Below are positions 1-6,674 of a stretch of 18,068 bases of DNA, piece by piece (position 1 is the first letter of the stretch; the number at the start of each line of letters is the position of its first letter). The DNA is from an uncultured Acidimicrobiaceae bacterium (GTDB taxonomy: Bacteria; Actinomycetota; Acidimicrobiia; Acidimicrobiales; MedAcidi-G1): the NCBI GenBank assembly GCA_913054115.1, contig CAJXIS010000004.1:1-18068 (forward strand), read 5' to 3'. The notes under the pieces are model-generated. The model was not told the origin of the DNA. It worked only from the letters and a program-made list of their open reading frames with translations, and did not search any database. Both the position numbers and the translations under genes were made by a program.

Positions 1-69
1 TGTAGCTCAGTTGGCTAGAGCACCTGCTTTGCAAGCAGGGGGTCGTGGGTTCGAGTCCCATCAGCTCCA
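1..69 (+). tRNA. alaT: tRNA-Ala (anticodon TGC), 5' end cut by window edge
   Basis: Decodes GCA/GCN alanine codons. The window opens at acceptor position 6, so five 5' bases lie outside. The anticodon stem CCTGC/GCAGG (23-27 with 35-39) encloses loop TTTGCAA with anticodon TGC at 30-32. The T arm is GTGGG/CCCAT around TTCGAGT (45-61). The 3' acceptor strand is CAGCTCC (62-68) and the discriminator is A69. The genome reads CC then G after it, so the terminal A of CCA is not encoded and must be added by the CCA-adding enzyme. In M. tuberculosis alaT also lies upstream of crgA and trpG. Confidence 0.96.
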
Positions 70-85
70 CCGAGTCCGTCGGCGG

Positions 86-928
86 TCATTGGACGGGACG
101 GATGCCGCCCGGATACGGACCAGAGGCGTCCAGTTGCTGGACCTCCAGCCCCAGGCGCTCGATGAGTTCGAGGCTCTCCTCGATGTGTCCGGTGTGGTCG
201 GGTCCGCAGATGCAGAGTGCGACGAGTGCCTCGACCATGGCCTCCATCGACTCGATCTGGTCGAGCCGGAGGTACGAGCCGGCCATGGCGATGGCCCCCT
301 CCGACAGCACGGCCGCACGCGGCTGCACGGAGTTCACCCGCACCCCCGTGCCCTCGAGCTGGATGGCGAGCGCGTCGGTCACGCGGTTCAACGCCGCCTT
401 CGACGCCCCGTAGACACCGTGGAGCCTGGACGTCTCGGACACCTCGTAGGGCGCACCGTCCAGAAGGCGCGCGGTCGCACTCGACACGTTGACGATCCAA
501 CCCTCTCCCCGATCGACCATGGAGGGAGCGATCCGCTGGGCGAGGTCCAGAGGGGCCACCACATTGACCTCCATCGACAGCCGGACGCGCTTGAGGGGCA
601 TGTCGAGCATCGACCCGTCGATCATCGCCGCGGCGTTGTTCACGAGCACCCCGATCGGACCCAGGGCCCCGGTCGCCTCGTCCACGATGCGGGCACGGTC
701 GTCGGGATCGGACAGGTCGGCGACGACGACGACCACGTCGGCACCGAGCACCCGGATGCGGTCGGCGGTCTCTTCGAGGCTCCCATCGAGGGTCGGGTGT
801 CGATCCCGGGTCCTGGCGACGATCGCCACGTTGGCGCCCTCGGCCGCCAGTCGCCCGGCGGCGGCGGCGCCGATGCCCCGGCTCGCACCCGTCACGAGGG
901 CCGTGCGGCCGCTGAATCGTCCGGTCAT
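86..928 (-). CDS. SDR-family oxidoreductase
   Basis: NAD(P)-dependent short-chain dehydrogenase/reductase of 280 residues, predicted cytosolic. The Rossmann motif TGASRGIG is at residues 13-20 and NNAA at 97-100. The catalytic set is N122, a serine at 149/150, Y173 and K177 (YGASK). Substrate cannot be read from sequence. The chain is a little longer than the classical 250 residues, with an extra stretch before the Tyr and an Asp/Gly-rich tail. I chose the ATG at 928 over one at 958 because a TACGGT hexamer (936-941) lies seven bases upstream, as expected for a leaderless mRNA. It is divergent from a second SDR gene across 59 bases and ends just after tRNA-Ala. Confidence 0.9.
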   Translation of the reverse strand: MTGRFSGRTALVTGASRGIGAAAAGRLAAEGANVAIVARTRDRHPTLDGSLEETADRIRVLGADVVVVVADLSDPDDRARIVDEATGALGPIGVLVNNAAAMIDGSMLDMPLKRVRLSMEVNVVAPLDLAQRIAPSMVDRGEGWIVNVSSATARLLDGAPYEVSETSRLHGVYGASKAALNRVTDALAIQLEGTGVRVNSVQPRAAVLSEGAIAMAGSYLRLDQIESMEAMVEALVALCICGPDHTGHIEESLELIERLGLEVQQLDASGPYPGGIRPVQ

Positions 929-935
929 GGCGACG

Positions 936-941
936 ACCGTA
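936..941 (-). promoter_or_regulatory. -10 element (TACGGT) for leaderless SDR mRNA
   Basis: On the minus strand TACGGT is followed by seven bases and then the ATG at 928, which would place the transcription start at or next to the start codon. No convincing -35 is visible. Inference from spacing only. Confidence 0.5.
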
Positions 942-975
942 GTGACTCGCCTTTCCATCCACCAAGAACGGTGCC

Positions 976-981
976 TACCTT
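976..981 (+). promoter_or_regulatory. -10 element (TACCTT) for leaderless SDR mRNA
   Basis: TACCTT is followed by six bases and the GTG start at 988. No Shine-Dalgarno sequence is present in the gap, which supports a leaderless start. Confidence 0.5.
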
Positions 982-987
982 GTCGCC

Positions 988-1725
988 GTGTTCGACCTCT
1001 CCCGACGAACCGCCCTGGTCACCGGAGCCGGCCAGAACATCGGCACCGGCATCGCACGGACCCTCGCCGCCCGGGGCGCAACCGTGTACGTCAACGACGT
1101 CCTCGTCGACCGGGCCGAGGCGGTCGCAGAGTCGATCCGCGTCGACGGTGGCCACGCGGTCGCCGCACCGTTCGACGTCACGGACTCCGGGGCGGTCGGG
1201 ACGGCCGTCGCCGGGATCGGCCCGGTGGACGTACTGGTCAACAACGCCGGCAACGGCGGTGACCGCAGCATGGTCCTGAAGCCGTTCCTCGACCTCACGC
1301 CCGACGACTGGCGGGCGGCCATCGACGTCAACCTGTACGGCGTCCTCAACTGCTGCCACGCAGTGCTCGCCGGCATGGTCGAGCGGGGATGGGGTCGGGT
1401 CATCACCATCTCGTCGCTCGCCGGCACGATGGGCACCCGACTCGGCGTGACGCCCTACTCGGCCGGCAAGGGTGGCGCACTCGCCTTCATGCGGTCGCTG
1501 GCCCTCGAGAACGCCCGCTCCGGAATCACCGCCAACTCGATCGCACTGGGCCTGATGGACACCGGCAGTGGAGAGACCACGGGCGAGATCGCCCGGTCGA
1601 TCCCGGTCGGCCGTCGCGGAACGCCGGCCGACGTCGCCGCACTCTGCGCCTACCTGGCGGCCGACGAGTCGTCGTGGATCACTGCGCAGACCATCCACCT
1701 CGACGGAGGAGTGTCTCCCACCTGA
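988..1725 (+). CDS. SDR-family oxidoreductase (classical, FabG-like)
   Basis: Classical NAD(P)-dependent short-chain dehydrogenase/reductase, 245 residues, the usual family length. Visible motifs are TGAGQNIG (12-19), D63 in the FDV cofactor loop, NNAG (85-88), N115, serines 142/143, and Y157/K161 in YSAGK. The C-terminal HLDGG motif (237-241) is typical of 3-oxoacyl-reductase-like members. The substrate is unknown; FabG-like names are common for such proteins and are not proof of a fatty-acid role. The GTG start at 988 has a -10-like TACCTT six bases upstream. It is divergent from the other SDR and runs toward the DUF7064-like gene in the same direction, 86 bases away, so the two may be co-transcribed. 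Confidence 0.92.
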   Translation: MFDLSRRTALVTGAGQNIGTGIARTLAARGATVYVNDVLVDRAEAVAESIRVDGGHAVAAPFDVTDSGAVGTAVAGIGPVDVLVNNAGNGGDRSMVLKPFLDLTPDDWRAAIDVNLYGVLNCCHAVLAGMVERGWGRVITISSLAGTMGTRLGVTPYSAGKGGALAFMRSLALENARSGITANSIALGLMDTGSGETTGEIARSIPVGRRGTPADVAALCAYLAADESSWITAQTIHLDGGVSPT

Positions 1726-1769
1726 CCAACGGCCAACCGTCCCCCGCAGCCGGTTCGCCATCCCGATCG

Positions 1770-1787
1770 CCCATGGTTCACCATGGG
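1770..1787 (+). other. Hairpin CCCATGG-TTCA-CCATGGG
   Basis: A perfect seven-base-pair inverted repeat with a four-base loop lies between the SDR and the DUF7064-like gene. No T tract follows. It may be an operator or an RNA hairpin. Its two CCATGG cores also place an ATG at 1773 and another at 1783, which confuses start calling for the next gene. Confidence 0.4.
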
Positions 1788-1811
1788 GGCGACCCGACCG
1801 AAAGTGCCGCC

Positions 1812-2936
1812 ATGCTCAGCTCGTTCGACGACTACTTCGTCCACCAGACACCACGACCGGTGGCGATCCCGGCCACGACCGACCGCAACGCCTACGACCG
1901 CTTCTGGTTCAACGGCTACACCGACGACGGCGGCCTCTACCTCGGCATCGGCTCCGCCCGCTACCCGAACCTCGGCATCTTGGACTGCGGCTTCACGGTC
2001 GTCCACGACGGCGTCCAGCACGCCTTCCACGCCTCACGCCGCATGCCCGACGACCCGTCCGACATGACGATCGGCCCGTTCCGCATCGAGATCCTCGAGC
2101 CCATGAAGCGCCTGCGGGTGGTGCTCGACGACAACGAGACCGGGATCGGCGCCGACCTGACCTGGACGCCCCGCACCGCGTCGTTCGCCGAGGACTTCCA
2201 GCTGCTCGACCGCAGCATGATCAACGGCCACATGGAGGCCACCCGGTTCAACCAGTTCGGCCGCTGGACCGGCGAGATCCGCCTCCCAGGCACCACCATC
2301 GCCATCGAACCCGACCGGGTGTGGGGGACCAAGGACCGGTCGTGGGGCATCCGCCCGGTCGGCGACCCGGCCCCTCCCGGCGCCCCCCGGGGGCACAAGG
2401 GCATCAAGTTCTTCTGGGCGCCACTGCACTGGGACGACCACATCACGCACATGGGCGTCTTCGAGGACGCCGACGGGCACCAGATGCACTGGGACGGGTT
2501 CATCCTCCCCGCCTACGACGACCCCGACGACATCCCCGGCATCGAAGACCCGGGCATCGAGCGCCTGCTGCGGGTGCAGCATGACCTGACGTTCCAGTCG
2601 GGCACCCGCCGCATCTCCGGCGGCCGGCTCACCCTCGACCGGGTCGGCCGCGACCCGCTGGTCATCGACCTCGAGCCGCTGGTGACCGCCCGCATGAAGG
2701 GCATGGGCTACGGCCACCCCACCTGGGGCCACGGCCACTGGAAGGGCGAGCTGGCCATGGGGGGCGAGTCGTGGCGGCTCGACGAGATCGACGAGATGTC
2801 GCCCGAGAACCTCCACGTACAGTCCGTGGTCCGGGCCACCTGCGGCGACCGCACCGGCATCGGCGTCCTCGAGCAGGTCGTGATCGGTCCCTATCCGAGG
2901 TACGGCTTCAACGAGTTCCTCGACCCGGCGAGGTAG
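1812..2936 (+). CDS. DUF7064/DUF7065-like protein of unknown function
   Basis: A protein of 374 residues that resembles actinobacterial hypothetical proteins opening with an FDDY...HQTPxP motif and a DRxxYDRxxFNGY segment; I place it near the DUF7064/DUF7065 (AttH/lipocalin-like) families from memory. Recurrent features are many Trp, Gly and His residues, the W-G-T-K-D-R-S-W-G-I-R-P motif in the middle, and a G-H-G-H-W segment near the C terminus. No signal peptide or membrane segment is evident. Family members often occur near lipid or steroid genes, and the upstream SDR would fit that, but the reaction is unknown. I chose ATG 1812 because it starts just before the conserved FDDY block; an in-frame ATG at 1773 would add 13 residues. 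Neither start has a strong ribosome binding site. Confidence 0.72.
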   Translation: MLSSFDDYFVHQTPRPVAIPATTDRNAYDRFWFNGYTDDGGLYLGIGSARYPNLGILDCGFTVVHDGVQHAFHASRRMPDDPSDMTIGPFRIEILEPMKRLRVVLDDNETGIGADLTWTPRTASFAEDFQLLDRSMINGHMEATRFNQFGRWTGEIRLPGTTIAIEPDRVWGTKDRSWGIRPVGDPAPPGAPRGHKGIKFFWAPLHWDDHITHMGVFEDADGHQMHWDGFILPAYDDPDDIPGIEDPGIERLLRVQHDLTFQSGTRRISGGRLTLDRVGRDPLVIDLEPLVTARMKGMGYGHPTWGHGHWKGELAMGGESWRLDEIDEMSPENLHVQSVVRATCGDRTGIGVLEQVVIGPYPRYGFNEFLDPAR

Positions 2937-2972
2937 GCCGACGCGAGGAGGAAAGCCAGCGCCCGAGACCTC

Positions 2973-2992
2973 TTGGTGTATTGTTGGTGTAT
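2973..2992 (+). promoter_or_regulatory. vapBC promoter with tandem 11-base repeat (possible operator)
   Basis: TTGGTGTAT occurs at 2973-2981 and again at 2984-2992, a period of 11 bases, about one helical turn. The TATTGT hexamer at 2979-2984 lies six bases before the ATG at 2991, so it fits a leaderless -10 element. VapB-type antitoxins usually repress their own operon by binding repeats over the promoter, so this is the natural operator candidate. Confidence 0.5.
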
Positions 2993-3194
2993 GGCACGCA
3001 CCAACATCGACATCGACGACGACGCCTGCGCAGTCGTCATGGCCCGCTACCGGCTGGCGACCAAGCGCGACGCCGTCAACCTGGCACTACGCACGCTCGC
3101 CACCGAACCCCTCGACCTCGACCGGGCACGCGGCATGCGCGGCTCGGGCTGGGACGGCGACCTCGACGACATGCGTGCCGGTCGGACCCCGTGA
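2991..3194 (+). CDS. vapB: VapB-type antitoxin
   Basis: A 67-residue antitoxin of a type II VapBC system. The N-terminal part (MARTNIDIDD..., about 1-38) fits a short ribbon-helix-helix DNA-binding domain with the typical T-x-I-x-I-D-D strand and an R-D-A-V-N-L-A-L helix. The C-terminal GSGWDGDLDDMR motif (51-62) is the conserved toxin-binding tail of this VapB group, which inserts into the PIN toxin active site. The gene overlaps vapC by four bases (GTGA), so translation is probably coupled. The start follows a -10-like TATTGT by six bases, with no Shine-Dalgarno sequence. The operon is probably repressed by VapB alone or as VapBC complex. Confidence 0.9.
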   Translation: MARTNIDIDDDACAVVMARYRLATKRDAVNLALRTLATEPLDLDRARGMRGSGWDGDLDDMRAGRTP

Positions 3195-3580
3195 TCCTGA
3201 TCGACACCTCGGCCTGGATCGAGTTCCTCCGGGACACCGGCTCCCCGGCCTGCCGTGCGGTCGACGAACTGCTCGACGGGGACATCGCCGTCTGTGATCC
3301 CATCCGAATGGAGCTCCTCGCCGGCGCCCGGGACGAACTCCACCTCGACGACCTGCGCGGGCTCCTCGCCCGGGCAGAAATCGTCAACACCACACCGGCC
3401 GACTACGAGACCGCCGCATCCCTCTACCGGGCCTGTCGACGCCAGGGGGAGACCGTCCGGCGGCTGACCGACTGCCTCATCGCCGCAGCCGCCATCGCTG
3501 CCCGGACCCCGATCCTGCACGCCGACGCAGACTTCGACATCCTCGCCCGCCACACGCCGCTCGAGGTCGTCACACCCTGA
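3191..3580 (+). CDS. vapC: VapC-type PIN-domain ribonuclease toxin
   Basis: A 129-residue PIN-domain toxin, normal family length. Members are Mg/Mn-dependent RNases that cut tRNA or rRNA at specific sites; the target here is unknown. The acidic catalytic residues are in place: D5 (VILIDTSAW), E41 (RMELLAG), D94 (TDCLIA) and D112/D114 in the HADADFD motif. The GTG start overlaps the vapB stop codon in GTGA. The toxin looks intact, with no frameshift. It ends 15 bases from the stop of the convergent acetylpolyamine amidohydrolase gene. VapBC pairs are often horizontally mobile, and this one sits within accessory genes. Confidence 0.93.
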   Translation: MILIDTSAWIEFLRDTGSPACRAVDELLDGDIAVCDPIRMELLAGARDELHLDDLRGLLARAEIVNTTPADYETAASLYRACRRQGETVRRLTDCLIAAAAIAARTPILHADADFDILARHTPLEVVTP

Positions 3581-3595
3581 TTGCCGCCACAGGGG

Positions 3596-4627
3596 TCACC
3601 CGTCCAGGTGGCCGCGCAGGACGTTGACCGTGTTGGTGCCGATCTCGGCGACGGCGTAGCCGCCCTCCATGACGTACAGCGTCGGCAGCCCGAGGCGACC
3701 GATCCGACGACCCACCGAAGGGTAGTCGTCGGTCGCCAACCGGAAGAAGCTGATCGGATCGGCCTCGAACGTGTCGACGCCGAGCGAGACCACCAGCGCA
3801 TCCGGGCCGAACGCCGAGATCCGGTCACAGGCCAGGTCGAGGGCGGCACCCCATTCGTCGAAACCGGTGCCCGGCCGCATCGGAAGGTTGAGCGTGCAGC
3901 CCTCGCCGGCCCCCGAACCGGTCTCGTCCCCCCAGCCGCTGAAGTACGGGAAGGCGTCCGCCGGATGGCCGTGCAGCGAGGCGAACAACACATCGGACCG
4001 CTCCCAGAAGATCGACTGCGTCCCGTTGCCGTGGTGGAAGTCGACGTCGAGCACCGCCACCCGGTCGGCCCCGTCCACGAGGCAGCCCTGGGCGGCGATG
4101 GCGGCGTTGTTGAGGAAGCAGTAGCCGCCGAACTGGTCGGCCGAGGCATGGTGGCCCGGCGGCCGGCACAGGGCGAACGCCGTCTCCTCGCCGTCCGACA
4201 GCAGCCGCTGGGCGGTCTGTGCGATGGCGGCGGCCGCCGCTGCGGCCTGCCAGGTGCCTGCGGTGATCGACGTCTCGGCGGCGAGGGCGTAGTAGCCGAG
4301 CCGGCCGTCGATGTCGTCGGGCACCCGGTCGTGGCGCAGGCCCCGCACCGGGAACATCGTCGGGATGGCATCGTTGGTGTGCCCCGCTGCGGTCCACTCG
4401 GCCCAGAAGGTGCGCAGGAACTCCACGTAGGCGCCGTCGTGCACCGCCCCGACACGCCCGAGGTCGACCGGGTCCGGGGCCAACCGGTCGTCCATCCCGA
4501 CGGCGTCGAGGGCGGCGACGATGTGGTCCCAGCGCTCGGGGCACTCGAAGGGCCGAACCAGCTCGCCCAGGTAGAGCTCGCCGGCCGGGAAGTGGGCCGC
4601 GTGATCGCCGCTCAGGACCACCTTCAT
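3596..4627 (-). CDS. aphA: Acetylpolyamine amidohydrolase (class II HDAC-like)
   Basis: Zinc-dependent deacetylase of 343 residues, nearly the length of the Mycoplana ramosa acetylpolyamine amidohydrolase, which it resembles along its whole length (ELYxGELVxPFE, DIDGRLGYY, FGGYCFLNNAA, FASLHGxPAxAFPYF). Catalytic residues are visible: tandem H159/H160 in PPGHH, zinc ligands D196 and H198 in DVDFHHG, D285 in SLGVDTFEADP, and Y324 in EGGY. Likely reaction: removal of acetyl from N-acetylated polyamines, though other acyl-amides cannot be excluded. It is cytosolic. The ATG overlaps the stop of the upstream phosphotransferase gene by four bases (ATGA), with a GGAGG site (4632-4636) four bases ahead. 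Last gene of the operon. Confidence 0.9.
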   Translation of the reverse strand: MKVVLSGDHAAHFPAGELYLGELVRPFECPERWDHIVAALDAVGMDDRLAPDPVDLGRVGAVHDGAYVEFLRTFWAEWTAAGHTNDAIPTMFPVRGLRHDRVPDDIDGRLGYYALAAETSITAGTWQAAAAAAAIAQTAQRLLSDGEETAFALCRPPGHHASADQFGGYCFLNNAAIAAQGCLVDGADRVAVLDVDFHHGNGTQSIFWERSDVLFASLHGHPADAFPYFSGWGDETGSGAGEGCTLNLPMRPGTGFDEWGAALDLACDRISAFGPDALVVSLGVDTFEADPISFFRLATDDYPSVGRRIGRLGLPTLYVMEGGYAVAEIGTNTVNVLRGHLDG

Positions 4628-5712
4628 GCCGCCTCCCCCCCGCTTCCCTCGTCGAGCAGCAGGCGGAGGCAGTCGGAAACCCCGCCGGCGAGGTACGTGT
4701 CGGTGCCCGGCGGTATCACGCCCCGTTCCTCGAGCCGGTTGATGACCCGCACCACGATGGCGCAGTAGCGGGCGGCGGCGAAGGCCTCGTGCCACCAGGT
4801 GGCCCCGACCGGGCGGCCCAGCGCCTCCTCGTAGGCGGCCACGAGTTCGGCCCGTGGGGGCTCGCCGTCGAGCCTCGGGTTGCCGCAGGCCTCGTGGATC
4901 CAGCGGTCGAACATCAGGAACCAGCCCAGGTCGAACTCGGCCGGGGCGATCGTGGCCCCCTCGAAGTCGGTGAGGCACGTCGGCGTGGCCCCGTCCCAGA
5001 AGACGTTCCCCAGCCGGCAGTCACCCCAGCAGAGCGTGGGCTCGCCGCCTTCCGGGACCTCGGCGTCGAGGCGCCCCCAGGCCTCCTCGAGGACCGGATG
5101 GGAGCGTTCCCGCAGCTCCCGCACGGCGAAGTCCCGCCAGAGTCCGAGCTGGCGCCGGTGGTCGGGTTCGACGCCGTCGGGGACGAGGAACCCCAGGCCC
5201 GCCGCCAGCCAGTCGATCCGGTTCACGGCGGCGACGGTCCGGATGCCGACGAGGTTCATGTCCCGTCGGCGCTGCGGTGAGGACTCCATGTAGAACCCCT
5301 CGGCCACGTACGCCGGGTTCTCCCGCGGTACGTCGCCGGCGACGAAGCCCGTCACGAAGAACGGTGCGCCGAGGACGGCCGGATCGGGTTCGTAGCCCAC
5401 CGCCGGTGCCACGGGCAGCGAACTGTGGCTCCTGACCGCCTCCATGACCCGCCACTGCAGTTCGACCTCGACGTCGATGCCGGGCGCCTGGGCCGGGTAG
5501 ACGGCCGCCTCGGGGGGCTCGCGCCGGATCACGAAGCGCTCTGCCCGATCTGAACCACCGCTGGTGACGACCACCGGCAGGATCGTCGTCTCGCCGGAGT
5601 AGCCACCCTCAGGCGTGGCGACCTCGCCGATGCGGACAGACGAGGCCCCGTCGAGCCGTTCGACGAGCCATCCTTCGAGGGCTCCCAGGTCCAGGTCGGG
5701 ACCGGTGTCCAC
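4624..5712 (-). CDS. Phosphotransferase of the aminoglycoside/choline kinase superfamily
   Basis: Kinase-like protein of 362 residues of the APH fold, probably a small-molecule kinase. The N lobe includes RFVIRREP (59-66), where this subfamily often carries Arg near the nucleotide-binding Lys position. The Brenner-type catalytic loop reads LCWGDCRLGN (227-236) with D231 and N236 present but Trp in place of the usual His. The metal-binding Asp is D249 in LTDFEGA. Substrate is unknown; relatives include ACAD10/11-like and ecdysteroid/choline kinases, and antibiotic resistance is not implied. The GTG start directly abuts the doxX-like stop (TGA then GTG), and the end overlaps the deacetylase start by four bases, so co-translation is likely. 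Confidence 0.85.
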   Translation of the reverse strand: MDTGPDLDLGALEGWLVERLDGASSVRIGEVATPEGGYSGETTILPVVVTSGGSDRAERFVIRREPPEAAVYPAQAPGIDVEVELQWRVMEAVRSHSSLPVAPAVGYEPDPAVLGAPFFVTGFVAGDVPRENPAYVAEGFYMESSPQRRRDMNLVGIRTVAAVNRIDWLAAGLGFLVPDGVEPDHRRQLGLWRDFAVRELRERSHPVLEEAWGRLDAEVPEGGEPTLCWGDCRLGNVFWDGATPTCLTDFEGATIAPAEFDLGWFLMFDRWIHEACGNPRLDGEPPRAELVAAYEEALGRPVGATWWHEAFAAARYCAIVVRVINRLEERGVIPPGTDTYLAGGVSDCLRLLLDEGSGGEAA

Positions 5713-6234
5713 TCAGTCCCCCAAAGCCACCTTCGACGGCCGGAAGAACACCAGCATCTGCAGGACGCCGCCGCCCACGCCGAGCAGCACGGCGATCCAG
5801 AAGCCGGTCCAGCCGTCGAGGTCGCCGGCGATCCCGAACGCCTCGTCGAGCGACCAGGCGCCCGGACCGAGCGTGGCCGAGACCAACGCCATGACGGCGA
5901 GGATGAACACGTACTCGTAGCCCTCCTTGATGATGAAGAAGCCATTGGACCGGTGGGTGGTCCAGAAGGCGACGACCATCACGCCGATGACCCCGGCCGC
6001 CGCCAGGGGGTTGAGGAGGCCGAGCGCCAGCAGCACCCCGGCACCCAACTCGGAACTCGCCGCCAGGATCGCATTGAGCCGACCGGGCCGCATCCCGATG
6101 CTGTCGAACCAGCGGCCGGTGCCGGGGATCCGTCCGCCCCCGAAGAACTTGTTCCACCCGTGGGCGGCGAGGGTGAGGCCGGTCACCGCCCGGAGGATCA
6201 TCAACGCCAGGTCGATGTCGGTCGTGGACTCCAT
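5713..6234 (-). CDS. DoxX-family membrane protein
   Basis: A 173-residue integral membrane protein with about four hydrophobic segments and the DoxX-family opening (LxLxILRAVTGLTLAAHGWNKFF). Further family signs are the GxGxxFDSIGMRPG segment and the ELGAGVLLALGLLNPLAA helix. DoxX relatives are implicated in redox or quinone-linked membrane functions, but a specific activity cannot be assigned. It is the first gene of a three-gene minus-strand operon with a phosphotransferase and a deacetylase. The ATG at 6234 has a GAAAGG ribosome binding site (6241-6246) six bases upstream. A TAGGGT hexamer at 6273-6278 could be the -10, giving a leader of about 30 bases. Confidence 0.85.
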   Translation of the reverse strand: MESTTDIDLALMILRAVTGLTLAAHGWNKFFGGGRIPGTGRWFDSIGMRPGRLNAILAASSELGAGVLLALGLLNPLAAAGVIGVMVVAFWTTHRSNGFFIIKEGYEYVFILAVMALVSATLGPGAWSLDEAFGIAGDLDGWTGFWIAVLLGVGGGVLQMLVFFRPSKVALGD

Positions 6235-6291
6235 GGCAGGCCTTTCGGATGTTTCGGCACTCGTCGGCGGGGACCCTAGTGCCGTCCCGAA

Positions 6292-6297
6292 TACGAT
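6292..6297 (+). promoter_or_regulatory. -10 element (TACGAT) for small zinc-ribbon gene
   Basis: TACGAT lies eight bases before the GTG at 6306, again the pattern of a leaderless start. It lies in the 71-base divergent gap shared with the doxX-like gene. Confidence 0.45.
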
Positions 6298-6305
6298 CTC
6301 CCACT

Positions 6306-6557
6306 GTGCAGCTGTTCAAGGTCTTCGTGGCGATGGTCGTGGTCGTGGTCCTCTTCCGGGCCGGCCTGGGGCTGTTGCGCTCCCTCGCCACGCCGATCCC
6401 CGAGCCGCCGCCGCCCGGTGAACTCCGGAAGGTGAAGTTGCAGTACCGGTGCAGCCTCTGCGGCACCGAGGTGCGCATGACCGCTGCCACGCAGGAGGAC
6501 CCGATCGCGCCCCGTCACTGCATGGACGACATGGAGCTCGTCATCGTCGAGGAGTGA
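6306..6557 (+). CDS. Small membrane-anchored zinc-ribbon-like protein
   Basis: An 83-residue protein of unknown function. An N-terminal hydrophobic helix (about residues 4-24, with a run of five Val) is followed by a Pro-rich linker (PIPEPPPPGE) and a possible zinc site: C49 and C52 in YRCSLCG, and H71-C72 in PRHCMDDM. The layout is CxxC plus HC, as in rubredoxin-like or FmdB-like ribbons, but I cannot name the family with certainty. The GTG start is supported by a TACGAT hexamer upstream and by the hydrophobic start; longer in-frame openings upstream would overlap the promoter region. It converges on crgA. M. tuberculosis has an unrelated membrane protein gene, Rv0012, near this position. 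Confidence 0.72.
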   Translation: MQLFKVFVAMVVVVVLFRAGLGLLRSLATPIPEPPPPGELRKVKLQYRCSLCGTEVRMTAATQEDPIAPRHCMDDMELVIVEE

Positions 6558-6577
6558 CGCGCCCCGCCGTCAGCCAC

Positions 6578-6598
6578 TTATCCACAGGATGTGGATGA
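6578..6598. other. Inverted pair of DnaA boxes
   Basis: TTATCCACA (6578-6586) is a perfect match to the consensus DnaA box. After three bases comes TGTGGATGA (6590-6598), the same box on the other strand with one mismatch. A weaker TGTGGGAAA follows at 6602-6610 with two mismatches. The pair lies in the 117-base gap between convergent genes, where it cannot be a promoter for either neighbour. Confidence 0.6.
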
Positions 6599-6622
6599 AA
6601 CTGTGGGAAATGACACGCATGG

Positions 6623-6646
6623 GATTCCGGCGAAACTCCGGGAATC
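6623..6646. terminator. Possible bidirectional terminator hairpin
   Basis: GATTCC (6623-6628) pairs with GGAATC (6641-6646); two further GC pairs lie inside, with one bulged G, closing a seven-base loop. It is between the stops of the zinc-ribbon gene and crgA. No T tract follows, so intrinsic termination is uncertain. Confidence 0.35.
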
Positions 6647-6674
6647 GCTGGCGAATCCGCAGGCCGCGGGGCGG

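Noticed and set aside
15..70. Open frame antisense to tRNA-Ala (ends in THDPLLAKQVL)
   Set aside because: This is the well-known false peptide from reading a tRNA gene backwards; the tRNA explains the sequence.
4624..5712. Aminoglycoside resistance gene
   Set aside because: Only the APH fold is shared. The operon context and motif variants point to another small-molecule kinase.
1..6557. Integrated element using tRNA-Ala as attachment site
   Set aside because: I found no repeat of the tRNA 3' end downstream and no integrase or recombinase gene, so an attachment site cannot be supported.
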